Source: VAZQ01 sp963816745 (lineage in GTDB: Bacteria > Pseudomonadota > Alphaproteobacteria > Rhizobiales > Xanthobacteraceae). Taken from it: a stretch of 64,000 nt of DNA. The translations under genes were made by a program, and so were the position numbers. The DNA lies in NCBI GenBank assembly GCA_963816745.1, contig CAWFLQ010000010.1, forward strand, positions 1-64,000, given 5' to 3'. A model generated the notes under the pieces. It searched no databases, was not told the DNA's origin, and saw only the letters and a program-made list of their open reading frames with translations. This document shows, in pieces, positions 44,650-52,913 of the stretch; positions within the stretch are counted from its first letter, which is position 1, and each line of letters opens with the position of its first letter.

Positions 44650-45230
44650 TCATCGATCGCCATACGAGATGACGTCGTAGGTGATGCGCTTGGCCATCGT
44701 CGCCAGCTCAAGTCTTCGAGATGATCCAATGCGAGATGCCGGCGAGGAAGCCCACCAGGCCCGACACCGCGATGATCGCCCAGCGCACGCCGCGCGCCTG
44801 CAACAGGATGGCGTGCATCTCGTCGACCTTGGCCGACATCTTGTCGAGCTCCTGCTCCATGTGAGAGACCTTCTGTTCGAGCACGGCGAGGCGTTCGTTC
44901 GGCGAATGAATGCCCGTCATTCCCGCCTCCAGATCGTCCTGGCGATTTTTTCCAGCGAGCGTCCGCCGACGTAGGTCGTGACGATCGTCCCGGCCCACAC
45001 GCCGACGTCGCCGCCGATGGCGTCGGTGGTTCCGAGGCCGAGCACCTTGTCCCAGACGATCACCTTCCAGAGATAGATGATGACGGGCAGCGCCAGCAGC
45101 GGCCGGATCATGGCCGTGTACCAGCGGCCCTGCTCGGCGATGATGACGGCGTTGGCGGATTGGCGCGCCTCGATCTCGGCCGCGATCGCCTTGGCGGCGA
45201 GATCGGCCGCGGTGCGGTCCTGCGTGTTGT
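44650..45230 (-). repeat. right direct repeat bracketing the toxin-2 cassette
   Basis: Counterpart of 41215-41757. It holds the first 13 codons of the small phage gene (truncated), the complete coiled-coil/TM gene and the body of the intact holin gene. The left boundary is abrupt at about 44654. Confidence 0.85.
44708..44920 (-). CDS. small coiled-coil membrane protein, right copy (XhlA-like)
   Basis: 70 residues: coiled coil LAVLEQKVSHMEQELDKMSA, then TM helix WAIIAVSGLVGFLAGISHWI. Small proteins of this layout accompany holins and help in membrane permeabilisation. It overlaps the holin stop by 4 nt. This is the original copy, because it is followed by the intact holin and lysis genes. Confidence 0.75.
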   Translation of the reverse strand: MTGIHSPNERLAVLEQKVSHMEQELDKMSAKVDEMHAILLQARGVRWAIIAVSGLVGFLAGISHWIISKT

Positions 45231-45315
45231 CGGCGGCGAGCTTGGCCTTGTAGGCCTCGATGAAGCCGCCGATGATCGGCGCGGTCAGGAATTGCGCGAG
45301 CCATTGGAGCATCAT
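44917..45315 (-). CDS. 3-TM phage holin (GTA_holin_3TM family)
   Basis: 132 residues from ATG 45315: MMLQWLAQFLTAPIIGGFIE, AAEIEARQSANAVIIAEQGR, WYTAMIRPLLALPVIIYLWK, VWAGTIVTTYVGGRSLEKIA. The central RW....RP.....P....L.K...D...G and the C-terminal GGRS.EK are the marks of this family, which forms the lysis pore for the endolysin. The stop of the gene before it is 1 bp away. Intact, unlike the left copy. Confidence 0.85.
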   Translation of the reverse strand: MMLQWLAQFLTAPIIGGFIEAYKAKLAADNTQDRTAADLAAKAIAAEIEARQSANAVIIAEQGRWYTAMIRPLLALPVIIYLWKVIVWDKVLGLGTTDAIGGDVGVWAGTIVTTYVGGRSLEKIARTIWRRE

Positions 45316-45316
45316 T

Positions 45317-45667
45317 TCACCCGTTGGCGCGCTCACGCCCGCCTTCGACGGGCTGCTGCGGCTTGAAGGTGACGGCCGCGCGCGTGACGAGCCGAAGCGC
45401 GATCATCACCGCGCCCATGACCACCATGACGCGCCCTGCCCGCTCCGAGCCGACGAGCGCCGACCAATCGAGCAGCTTCGCCTCGTCGAGCAGGCCGAGC
45501 AGCTCGGCCGCGTAGGCGACGACGATGGTTTTCGAGTTTCCGGCGAGGGCCCAGAGCCGGATGACAAAGCTGTCCCACCAAGCCAGCTTGCGCAGCTGCG
45601 GCAGGATGGCCCACCAATAGGCGCCCACAATGATTGCGACCAAGCCGGCAAATCCGAGAAGTCCCAT
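45317..45667 (-). CDS. phage membrane protein of unknown function
   Basis: 116 residues: MGLLGFAGLVAIIVGAYWWA (TM), then an amphipathic middle (LRKLAWWDSFVIRLWALAGN) and a second TM (VMVVMGAVMIALRLVTRAAV). It lies between endolysin and holin with 1-2 bp gaps, so it belongs to the lysis operon; a second holin or antiholin is possible. No motif proves it. Confidence 0.65.
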   Translation of the reverse strand: MGLLGFAGLVAIIVGAYWWAILPQLRKLAWWDSFVIRLWALAGNSKTIVVAYAAELLGLLDEAKLLDWSALVGSERAGRVMVVMGAVMIALRLVTRAAVTFKPQQPVEGGRERANG

Positions 45668-45669
45668 TG

Positions 45670-47065
45670 CTAGTCTCCGCTTTCGAGATGATGAATGACG
45701 TACAGAGCGAGCAGCACGGCCATGACGACCGCGCCGATCGTGATGACGGGATGGCCGTCGATCCAATGCGCGACGGCGCCGGCCGCGGCTGCGATGGCCG
45801 CGCCGAATCCGACTCTCCTGCCGCGCGCTGTCGTGCGCTCGGGTGTATGGCTTTCGCGCGGGCCGCCTGCAGCAAGCACCGCGCCGGCCGGCAGGATCGT
45901 CGTCGTAAAGCGATGATTTCGATCGGCGAGGTAACGCTTGTCGGTCTTTACGAGCGCCATGAACGCGCGATGGCCGGCTTTGGTCCGGCCGACCAGGCAG
46001 CCTGCGCTCGAATTGCCGAGATCGTTCTTCGGCAGGTCGTAACCCCAATGCTGGTTGATCCCGAACAGCCCGGTGTCACGGGCATCGCCGCCGCGCTTGT
46101 AGTCCTTGTCGAGATCGCGGTGGACGGTGACGGGCGCAACCTGCACCAGCGCCTCGTGGCCCCCGCTTTCGCGGGGGCCGTGCACACCGGTCTGCCAAGC
46201 GGCGTACTGGCCGAAGGCGATGCGAGCGGCGCCCTTTGGATTCATCGGATCCTGCGTCCAGCGCCGCGATGGCTCGGTGGTGCCCTCCCATGCGCCCGCG
46301 ATGACCGGCTTGCCGCCCACGAAGACGGATCACGGCACGGAGATCGTTGAATTGATTGGGCGCGTTGTCGTTCGGCATGCCGTTGACGTTCATGCCTTCG
46401 ACGTAGACGATGTTGAGGTGGCCTTCGTCGCTGTCGACCCGGTAGCCTTTCGCGCGCATCGCGGCGACGATCTTGCCGGCGAGATCCTTGCCGTGGACAT
46501 CCGCAGCAGGCGCGCCTGCGCCATCAGCGCGTTCACGCGCGTCTTCCGACGCGCTAATGGCAAGCGCCGCGGCGCGAACCTCGCGCACCCTGCGGCCCCA
46601 GCCATTGCCGAAGGTCGACCAGGTGCGCAGCCCTTGCAGGAACGCCAGGCGCTCGTCGCAGATTGCCTCAATGACGGCAACGGCGCTGCACCGCTTCGCG
46701 GCCGCGATCACCTCGTCGGTGATCGCGCTGGTCTCGTCGGATAGGCCGAGGATGCGACGCAGCACCCTGCCCGACCGGCCGATGCCGGAGTTCACGCCGT
46801 AGTCGAACGCCGCGTAGTCGACGCCGGCGGGAAGCTCGTCGCACCGCATCGCGCCCCAATACTTCGAGCGGTAGATGTCCTTCGCCACCTCCACCGGCAT
46901 GTCGCGCACATCGGCGGCAGTGGCATCCTTTTTCCAATAGGCGCGCGCATCGAAGATGGTGATGCCCCAATTGGTGGGGCCGCCGGGATCGGACGGGTGA
47001 TTGGAATAGCCACCCTCGTGCACGAGCAGACGCGCGAGCGCCTCGTCGTAGGACGACGCTGCCAT
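45670..47065 (-). pseudogene. endolysin: GH108 muramidase, extra C-terminal domain and TM anchor, one frame change
   Basis: ATG 47065 with GAGG upstream. GH108 domain: LLVHEGGYSNHPSDPGGPTN (catalytic Glu in HEGG), ELPAGVDYAAFDYGVNSGIG; then PG_binding_3-like LRTWSTFGNGWGRRV. Near 46320 the frame shifts into a second domain, GKPVIAGAWEGTTEPSRRWT, ARIAFGQYAAWQTG and GLFGINQHWGYDLPK...SSAGCLVGRT, a N.H.G...SAGC.V pattern found in lytic enzymes of rhizobial phages. The end has a TM helix (VITIGAVVMAVLLALYVIHH). A 22-bp palindrome is inserted in frame at 46158-46179. Confidence 0.78.
46158..46179. repeat. 22-bp perfect palindrome inside the endolysin gene
   Basis: GGCCCCCGC, TTTC, GCGGGGGCC. On the coding strand the loop is GAAA. 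It encodes HGPRESGGHE-like residues that look like an insertion relative to the surrounding domain. Confidence 0.65.
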
Positions 47066-47090
47066 GTTTGGCCTCACATTTCTCGAGGGA

Positions 47091-47246
47091 TCAGAAGAGC
47101 GGTCGCGTCAACCATCGCCACGCGGACTTGGCGCCGATCCACGCGAGCATAGCGAATGCCAGCGCAGCGGCAGCCAAGGCGGCGAATGCATAGGGCGCGA
47201 GGAAAAAGAGAGCAATGAACTGGAAGAACTCGACCAGCTCATTCAC
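47091..47246 (-). CDS. 51-residue membrane protein
   Basis: GTG 47246, overlapping the upstream stop (GTGA). NELVEFFQFIALFFLAPYAF, AALAAAALAFAMLAWIGAKS: two short hydrophobic stretches or one long one, and a basic aromatic end (AWRWLTRPLF). The overlap and position just before the endolysin support a real small lysis-operon gene. No family recognised. Confidence 0.5.
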   Translation of the reverse strand: MNELVEFFQFIALFFLAPYAFAALAAAALAFAMLAWIGAKSAWRWLTRPLF

Positions 47247-47971
47247 GGCGCCATCTCTACATCGATCGAATTGCCATACTCGCCGGCGCTCGAGTACGTG
47301 ACATACATGCTCCGGAAGTTGCGGGCCTGCCGCGCCACGGCCTCAGCCCACGACCGACCAGAACCGAAAGCGACGAACCAAACAGGCATGTCCGGCTTGC
47401 CGGCCCTGCACCGCAGGGCATCCATGTCAGGCGGCGACCCGGCACCGCGCTCGACGATGACACCGCAGCATTCGGCAACGTACGGCGTCGGATCGCCTTC
47501 CATCAGCAGCGGGTTCTTCGCCAAGACCGCCAGCGTATGCGCCGCGGCCAGGCGCACGGCTCGCAGCACATCGGCGACGCTGTAGGCATCGGGATTGTCG
47601 AGCTCGACGTACTTGAATCCTTGCGCCTTGCGGCGCCCGAGCTGCTCGCGCAGGTTCCGCTCGAAGCCCGGACCGCGCGGATCGATCTGTCCCTCGCGAT
47701 ATCGCACGGCGGTGTCCGATGAATGCAGATAGGGGCTGTATTCTCCCGTGTTGTTTTCATCGAACAGATTGCAATAGCCGATACCGATGCCGTAAAGCGG
47801 GAGATGATCGACGTCATAGCCGACCACGAAAATCTCGCCGTCCTTGCCGGTGACGTCACCTTCGCATCCGATCAGATAACGCAGCCGTTTGCCTTCGAGA
47901 GGATTGCCGCGTCCTGACGTGTCGCGCCAAGACGGGCGTGAACGTCGCAGGAGAAGATCGAAGAAGCTCAT
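47243..47971 (-). CDS. phage TIM-barrel protein, possible glycoside hydrolase (GH114-like)
   Basis: 242 residues. VVGYDVDHLPLYGIGIGYCN, DPRGPGFERNLREQLGRRKA, GFKYVELDNPDAYSVADVLR, AVRLAAAHTLAVLAKNPLLM and PDMPVWFVAFGSGRSWAEAV follow the strand-helix rhythm of a TIM barrel; Y-x-E-L-D-N is like the GH114/endo-alpha-1,4-polygalactosaminidase pattern in which an Asp acts. It could cut a capsule or exopolysaccharide. It lies between the secreted-protein and endolysin genes. Assignment moderate. Confidence 0.5.
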   Translation of the reverse strand: MSFFDLLLRRSRPSWRDTSGRGNPLEGKRLRYLIGCEGDVTGKDGEIFVVGYDVDHLPLYGIGIGYCNLFDENNTGEYSPYLHSSDTAVRYREGQIDPRGPGFERNLREQLGRRKAQGFKYVELDNPDAYSVADVLRAVRLAAAHTLAVLAKNPLLMEGDPTPYVAECCGVIVERGAGSPPDMDALRCRAGKPDMPVWFVAFGSGRSWAEAVARQARNFRSMYVTYSSAGEYGNSIDVEMAP

Positions 47972-47980
47972 GCCGCGCCC

Positions 47981-48352
47981 TCAACTGTTCGGCGGCGGCG
48001 CGAAGAAGCACCGTCGGCTGCCATCGGACCGCTGGCAGCGCCAGAACTGACCATCGGACGATGGTTGTGCTTCGCTTTGCGGAACGAATTCGCCATCAGG
48101 GCGTTCTCGCCCGTCATCACCGATAGAGCCCGGCAACCGATAGCCGGGCGCGGGACGAGTGACGGTCGCAACTCCCGTCACGACAAAGCAATCGCCCTCG
48201 CCGCAGCACCATTCTCCGGCCGCGTTGCGATGCTGGCCCTGCATGATCCAATCGCCCCCGTTGGGATGGGAGTGCGTCGGACCGGGCGGGCCGTCTGCCA
48301 ACGCGGACAAGAGCGGGACAAGGGTGGCGAGAGCCGCGAAGAAAAGTCGCAT
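47981..48352 (-). CDS. secreted Cys-containing phage protein
   Basis: 123 residues, ATG 48352 with GAGGTCC before it. Signal peptide MRLFFAALATLVPLLSALA, then DGPPGPTHSHPNGGDWIMQG, a CCGEGDC cluster and a C-terminal FWRCQRSDGSRRCFFAPPP. Four to five Cys suggest disulphide bonds in the periplasm. Paralogues are common in Bradyrhizobium genomes and phages; function unknown. A truncated relative (DGPPGPEHSHPNGADWIVNG) lies at 54235-54347 on the other side of the O-acetylation cassette. Confidence 0.65.
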   Translation of the reverse strand: MRLFFAALATLVPLLSALADGPPGPTHSHPNGGDWIMQGQHRNAAGEWCCGEGDCFVVTGVATVTRPAPGYRLPGSIGDDGRERPDGEFVPQSEAQPSSDGQFWRCQRSDGSRRCFFAPPPNS

Positions 48353-48364
48353 AGGACCTCCATG

Positions 48365-48386
48365 AAAAAAGCCGCCCGAAGGCGGC
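48365..48386 (-). terminator. rho-independent terminator before the secreted-protein gene
   Basis: On the minus strand: GCCGCC, TTCG loop, GGCGGC, TTTTTT, ending 12 bp before the ATG at 48352. It would stop leftward transcription coming from the cassette region and insulate the lysis operon. Confidence 0.8.
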
Positions 48387-48484
48387 TTGTTCGTCGGTGA
48401 TATTTTGAATAAGCCAGAGACGGCATCGTGCGCGGCTCGGGCAGGCATGGCCGATATCAAGCAAAGGCAAGCTAGGCGGACACG

Positions 48485-50179
48485 TTGCTATTCAACTCCT
48501 ATGTCTTCATTTTCTGTTTCCTGCCGATCGTGCTGGCCGCCTATGCGCTGCTGCGCGGCGCCACCAATCTGCTGTGGCCGATTACCTGGCTCGCGCTGGC
48601 GTCGCTCTTTTATTACGCCTGGTGGAAGCCGGAGTTTCTGCTCCTTCTGCTGTTCTCGGTGGCGGTCAACTTTCTGCTGGGCAAGCTGATCATCGACGGA
48701 GGACTATCGCGCCCGCAATCGCGCGCCGTCCTGTCCGCCGGCATCGTCTTCAACCTCTGCCTGCTGGGCTATTTCAAGTACGCGGGCTTTTTCGTCGCCA
48801 ACGCCAACAATCTCTTCGGTGCCCATTGGGCGGTACCGAGCATCATCCTGCCGATCGGCATCTCGTTCATCACGTTCCAGAAGATCGCCTTCCTGGTGGA
48901 CGCTCACCGCGGCCTTGTTCGCAACTTCACGCTGCTCAACTACGCCTTCTTCGTCACCTTCTTTCCGCAGCTGATCGCGGGGCCGATCACCCACCATTCC
49001 GAGATCATGCCGCAGATCGGTCCGGCGCAGAAAAGGGATTTCGCCGCCGATCTTGCCGTGGGCATCAGCATCTTCGTGGTCGGGCTGTTCAAGAAGGTCG
49101 TCATCGCCGACAGCCTCGCGGTCTATGCGGACGCCGGCTACGCAATGGTAAAGGCTGGCCATCCGCTCGACAGCGCCTCGGCCTGGGCCACCGTGCTGTG
49201 CTACAGCTTCCAGCTCTACTACGACTTCTCCGGCTATTCCGACATGGCGGTGGGCTTGGCGCGCATGTTCGGCTTCCGGCTGCCGGTCAACTTCTATTCG
49301 CCCTACAAGGCGTCATCGATCATCGATTTCTGGCGGCGCTGGCACATCACGTTGTCGCGCTTCCTGCGCGACTATCTGTACATTCCGCTCGGCGGCAACC
49401 GACACGGGCCAGTCCGCCGCTACCTCAATCTCGGCATCGTCATGCTGCTCGGCGGGCTGTGGCACGGCGCGAACTGGACGTTCGTGACCTGGGGCGGCGT
49501 GCACGGCTTGATGCTGGCGGTGAACCATGCCTGGCGCGCGCTTCCGTTCAGCCGTTCGGCCGTCTTCAAGACGCGGCCGGCGCAGCACCTCGCGGTTCTC
49601 GTCACATTCGTCGCAGTGACGCTCGCCTGGGTGCCGTTTCGCGCCGACACGTTCGCGGATGCCGCCAGGATGCTGTCCTACCTTTGGCCGACGCCAGGAG
49701 ATCCGAACGGACTGGCATCGTTGTGGAACTTCATCGAGTCGCAATTCGGAGGTCTCAAGCATATCGCGCGGATGACGGAATGGTTCAAGCCGCGAGAACT
49801 GTGGCCAGCCGTCCTCCCGCCGGACTACCTTACGGTGCACACGAAACCAATGGGGTTGCTCCTCCTGTGCGTCGCGGTCGCAACCTTCGCCGCTCCCAAC
49901 ACCTATCAGATCTTCGCGCGCTTCGACCCCGCGCTCGGATTGCCGGAGGAGCGCACATGGAGCGGCGCCGTGGCCGGCCTCGATTGGCGGGTCGCGTTCG
50001 TGATAGCGGGGATGTTCCTGCTTTCAGTGCTGCGGCTGTCCCATGTCAGCCCGTTCCTCTACTATCAGTTCAGTGTCCCGGTTCCGACGTTCGTATCGTT
50101 TTGCAGCGCGTGCTTTTACGAACGTCGGAACCAAAGGGACACTAGCAACTCTATGATTCTAGTGTGGCTTTGCATTTGA
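48485..50179 (+). CDS. MBOAT family O-acyltransferase (AlgI-like)
   Basis: TTG start at 48485: LFNSYVFIFCFLPIVLAAYA, about ten TM helices, LPIGISFITFQKIAFLVDAH, QLYYDFSGYSDMAVGLARMF, RRWHITLSRFLRDYLYIPLG and the catalytic His in GGLWHGANWTFVTWGGVHGL. These enzymes pass acetyl groups across the inner membrane to a periplasmic SGNH/AlgX-type partner that acetylates polysaccharide. The normal end is at SHVSPFLYYQF (about 50070); the last 35 residues come from the inverted repeat that follows. The partner SGNH gene starts 58 bp later. Confidence 0.93.
   Translation: MLFNSYVFIFCFLPIVLAAYALLRGATNLLWPITWLALASLFYYAWWKPEFLLLLLFSVAVNFLLGKLIIDGGLSRPQSRAVLSAGIVFNLCLLGYFKYAGFFVANANNLFGAHWAVPSIILPIGISFITFQKIAFLVDAHRGLVRNFTLLNYAFFVTFFPQLIAGPITHHSEIMPQIGPAQKRDFAADLAVGISIFVVGLFKKVVIADSLAVYADAGYAMVKAGHPLDSASAWATVLCYSFQLYYDFSGYSDMAVGLARMFGFRLPVNFYSPYKASSIIDFWRRWHITLSRFLRDYLYIPLGGNRHGPVRRYLNLGIVMLLGGLWHGANWTFVTWGGVHGLMLAVNHAWRALPFSRSAVFKTRPAQHLAVLVTFVAVTLAWVPFRADTFADAARMLSYLWPTPGDPNGLASLWNFIESQFGGLKHIARMTEWFKPRELWPAVLPPDYLTVHTKPMGLLLLCVAVATFAAPNTYQIFARFDPALGLPEERTWSGAVAGLDWRVAFVIAGMFLLSVLRLSHVSPFLYYQFSVPVPTFVSFCSACFYERRNQRDTSNSMILVWLCI
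50072..50143. repeat. inverted repeat 1 (24-bp arms, 21-nt loop)
   Basis: AGTGTCCCGGTTCCGACGTT CGTA pairs with the segment 50117-50143 with a 3-nt bulge (AAA). It overlaps the 3' end of the MBOAT frame. Same loop length as the next repeat. Confidence 0.8.
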
Positions 50180-50236
50180 CGTTCCTATGAAGGACTGCGG
50201 CAAATACTGATAGGAACGTCAAATGCGCCACACTAG
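50159..50236. repeat. inverted repeat 2 (25-bp arms, 21-nt loop)
   Basis: CTAGTGTGGC...ATTTGACGTTCCTAT (50159-50188) pairs with ATAGGAACGTCAAAT..GCCACACTAG (50210-50236). It ends 1 bp before the ATG (50238) of the SGNH gene. Both repeats share GACGTTC and CACTAG, so they belong to one family of small palindromic elements. Confidence 0.85.
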
Positions 50237-50237
50237 C

Positions 50238-51381
50238 ATGACCGCATCCGGATATCTGCGCGCACTGGCTCTGAGCGTTGCGATCTGGCTCGGGTTGTTC
50301 GTGGCGTTCACCTGGACGATCGATCCTTACGGGGCCTCACCGCTACGGTTCGGCCTCGACGGGATCAGCGCGTTCAAGCCCAAGCGGCTCGACATCGATC
50401 GTGTCATCAAACCATACGAGGTATGGCGCTATCAGCCCCGCACCATTTTCCTCGGCACCTCGCGCTTTCAACAATCGCTCGATCCGGCCACACTCGACGG
50501 CACGCGCTTCGCGCCTGCATACAACGCCGCAATCCCCGATGGCTCGATGCAGACGAACGCCGACGATCTCGAACGGTACCTGCGACTCGATCCCAACCTG
50601 CGCACCGTAATCGTCGAAGTATTTCTCAACAACTTTCTCGGCCCCGCGCAGGATCGCAAGCCCAAGACCGGCGTCGAGATCTGGACCGAGCTGGCAACCA
50701 GTGCGCTGGTCCTGCTCGGCAGTGCCGACACGCTCTGGGATTCCTTGACGACCTTGGCGCACAACGCGTTGAAGGGACCTCGGACCGGCGAGCTCGACGC
50801 CCGGGGGAAACATCCGCTTTCACGACCACCGCGGCGGCGCGCATAACTTCGACGGGTACGCGACCTGGTTCTGGAAGGGCGAGGCCTCCAAGCGGGATCT
50901 GCTGGTGCTCTATCCGCGCGCCGTGCAGGCCTTCCGCGATGTCATCGAGATCGCGCGCGCACACAATCTCGAGCTGATCTTCGTCGCCACGCCGAACCAT
51001 GCCTTCGTCGACTACAGCTATGAGGCCATTGGCGCCTGGCCTGCTGTCGAGCAATGTCTGACCAAGCTGAGCGGACTTGCGACGATCTACAGCTTCTCGC
51101 AGCCCAACCCCTGGGTCTACGAGCCGGTGAGCGCGCGACTGGCTCATTGGAACGACCCTGCCCATCCGTCGCCCGGCATGGGCCGCGCCATGCTCGCGAG
51201 CCTGGCGGGCCTGCCTGTTGCCGGCCTGCCCGCAAATTTCATGGAGCGGCTGACGCCGGAGAGCGTCGCCTCGCACATCGAGAGCCGCCGGCAAGGGGTC
51301 AGACGCTGGGCGCAGGCAAATCCCGCATTCGTTGATCGCTTCGAGGAGGCGCGCCGGAAGTCGCTCGCCAAAAGAAACTAA
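50238..51381 (+). pseudogene. SGNH hydrolase-like acetyltransferase partner of MBOAT, one frame change
   Basis: ATG 50238 (50223 lies in the inverted repeat). An N-terminal TM helix (LALSVAIWLGLFVAFTW), then IDPYG, KRLDIDRVIKPYEVWRYQPR, TIFLGTSRFQQSLDPATLDG (block with the nucleophile Ser in GTSR) and LDPNLRTVIVEVFLNNFL. After a frame change near 50830: AHNFDGYATWFWKGEASKRD, LVLYPRAVQAFRDVIEIARA, LIFVATPNHAFVDYSYEAIG and HWNDPAHPSPGMG (D..H). AlgJ/AlgX-like proteins take acetyl from MBOAT to sugar in the periplasm. Confidence 0.75.
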
Positions 51382-51408
51382 TGTGGAGCACGACTGGCCG
51401 CCGCGTGT

Positions 51409-52584
51409 TCAACGCTGCAAACGTGCCGCCTGTTCGGAATTCGAGACCGGCACGATGCCGGTTGCCTCCGCGCCCTGGTAGCGCGGCCGGCTGGCAAGGA
51501 TCGGCCGGTCGAAGCCCAGAAAGAAGATCGTCGTGAACAGAAGAACCGCCCCTATATAGAGAGGAAGATGCCAGGGATCATTGTATTGCGGCAGGAAGCG
51601 CGCAAGACCATACAATATGACGAGATGGAAGAGGTATGTCGGATACGAGATTTGGCCAAGATAGGTGCAGAGGCTTTCCATCCATCGCACTTGGAGAAGA
51701 GCATTGAGCGATAGAAAAAATACCAAGGTTGACATTCCAAATGCCGCCGACACGAAGGGATTGATGTGCCTGAGCCACGCGGCGTCGTCCCCAAGCATTG
51801 CGGTGTTGACGTAAAGAACCAGGACCGTTGCTGCCACCAGCGACAACAACGCGAATGAGCGCAGGCGTAGATTCCATTCGAGCTTCATCGGTTGCAGGAT
51901 GAGGTAGAGCAGGAAACCGTAGGCGATGGAATCAACGCGGAACACGACGACCCGGCGAACGCCCGCGCCCCAATCCGCCGTGTCACCAAAAACCGATCTG
52001 ACCAGCGTGACGACGACAATGAAGAGCAGGACGGCGCCGACATACCAATCGCCGCCCGCTTTAGTGACCTTTCCATACAGCAGCAGGAAGAGCGGGAACG
52101 CCACATAGTACCACTCTTCTACCGACAAGCTCCACGCGACGGGGTAATAGTCGCGGCCGTTGTGCTGGGCGAAAAGATTCTGCACATAGGCTGCGTATCG
52201 GAAGAAGTCGGCTGAGCCGACCTCGCCCAAGATCACCGAGATCGCGAGCAAGGCCACCAGGTAGGACGGGATGGTTCTCATCCACCGGCGCACCAAGAAC
52301 GTGCGCAACGTTACCCAGTTCTTGCGCTGAGCGCAGAGCACGATTTGCGGGCCGAGCACGAAGCCGCTCAGGACAAAGAAGACCTCGACCGCGGTAACCG
52401 AGATAATCTCGGCGAGCGTAGACGCATCACCCAAGTAGTACATGAAAAAGTGCGGAATCATGACCGCGAACGCCGCCAAGCCGCGCAAGAGATCGAGCGA
52501 TGCGATCCGCTCGACGGCGTTGTGCCGGTAGCTGCTCACAGCGGCGATAGTGTCCCCCGCACGCCTATCGCGGACGATCTCCAT
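51409..52584 (-). CDS. acyltransferase family 3 (OafA/ExoZ-like)
   Basis: 391 residues, about ten TM helices. RIASLDLLRGLAAFAVMIPH, EVFFVLSGFVLGPQIVLCAQ and VAWSLSVEEWYYVAFPLFLL are the three standard motifs (RG..A, FFVLSGF, WSL.VE.WYY). These proteins O-acetylate LPS O-antigen, exopolysaccharide or Nod factors (NodX). Opposite orientation to the MBOAT/SGNH genes; its own promoter must lie in 52585-52700. Intact. OafA-like enzymes are classical agents of phage seroconversion. Confidence 0.92.
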   Translation of the reverse strand: MEIVRDRRAGDTIAAVSSYRHNAVERIASLDLLRGLAAFAVMIPHFFMYYLGDASTLAEIISVTAVEVFFVLSGFVLGPQIVLCAQRKNWVTLRTFLVRRWMRTIPSYLVALLAISVILGEVGSADFFRYAAYVQNLFAQHNGRDYYPVAWSLSVEEWYYVAFPLFLLLYGKVTKAGGDWYVGAVLLFIVVVTLVRSVFGDTADWGAGVRRVVVFRVDSIAYGFLLYLILQPMKLEWNLRLRSFALLSLVAATVLVLYVNTAMLGDDAAWLRHINPFVSAAFGMSTLVFFLSLNALLQVRWMESLCTYLGQISYPTYLFHLVILYGLARFLPQYNDPWHLPLYIGAVLLFTTIFFLGFDRPILASRPRYQGAEATGIVPVSNSEQAARLQR

Positions 52585-52789
52585 CAGGAATTGATGGCGA
52601 AGATATTCAAGCTATGCAAGTCCGGAACGGCCATGGTAGAGGGCAACATGGTGTGAGAAACCCGCCGAGGTGGCGCGGCCGCGCCACCTCCAACCAGAAG
52701 CTGGAGGGGATGTATCGCCCACAGCCAGCGGACTTCTGCTGACGAGCCGACTGTGGCATTGTGTCCTGTGAGGTCGCCGGGGGGCGAAA

Positions 52790-52897
52790 GTGAAACGTTT
52801 CATCATCCCCATCTGTATCGTCGTCATCATCCTGCTCGGATTGGCACTCTTGACGGAAGGAAGCGCCATTGCGCCCTTCCTGTATCGCAACTTCTAG
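52790..52897 (+). CDS. 35-residue membrane peptide of the O-acetylation cassette
   Basis: GTG 52790: KRFIIPICIVVIILLGLALL, then TEGSAIAPFLYRNF and stop. One TM helix with a short periplasmic end APF(L/I)Y..F. Peptides with this ending accompany MBOAT/SGNH gene pairs in Bradyrhizobium genomes. GGGGGGCGAAA precedes the start. The next SGNH gene begins 16 bp later, so they are probably co-translated. Confidence 0.6.
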   Translation: MKRFIIPICIVVIILLGLALLTEGSAIAPFLYRNF

Positions 52898-52913
52898 ATT
52901 CACAACCGCCGGC

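Noticed and set aside
48574..50145. A 523-residue frame parallel to the MBOAT gene
   Set aside because: It is a shadow in another frame on the same strand, Arg/Pro/His-rich and without membrane helices.
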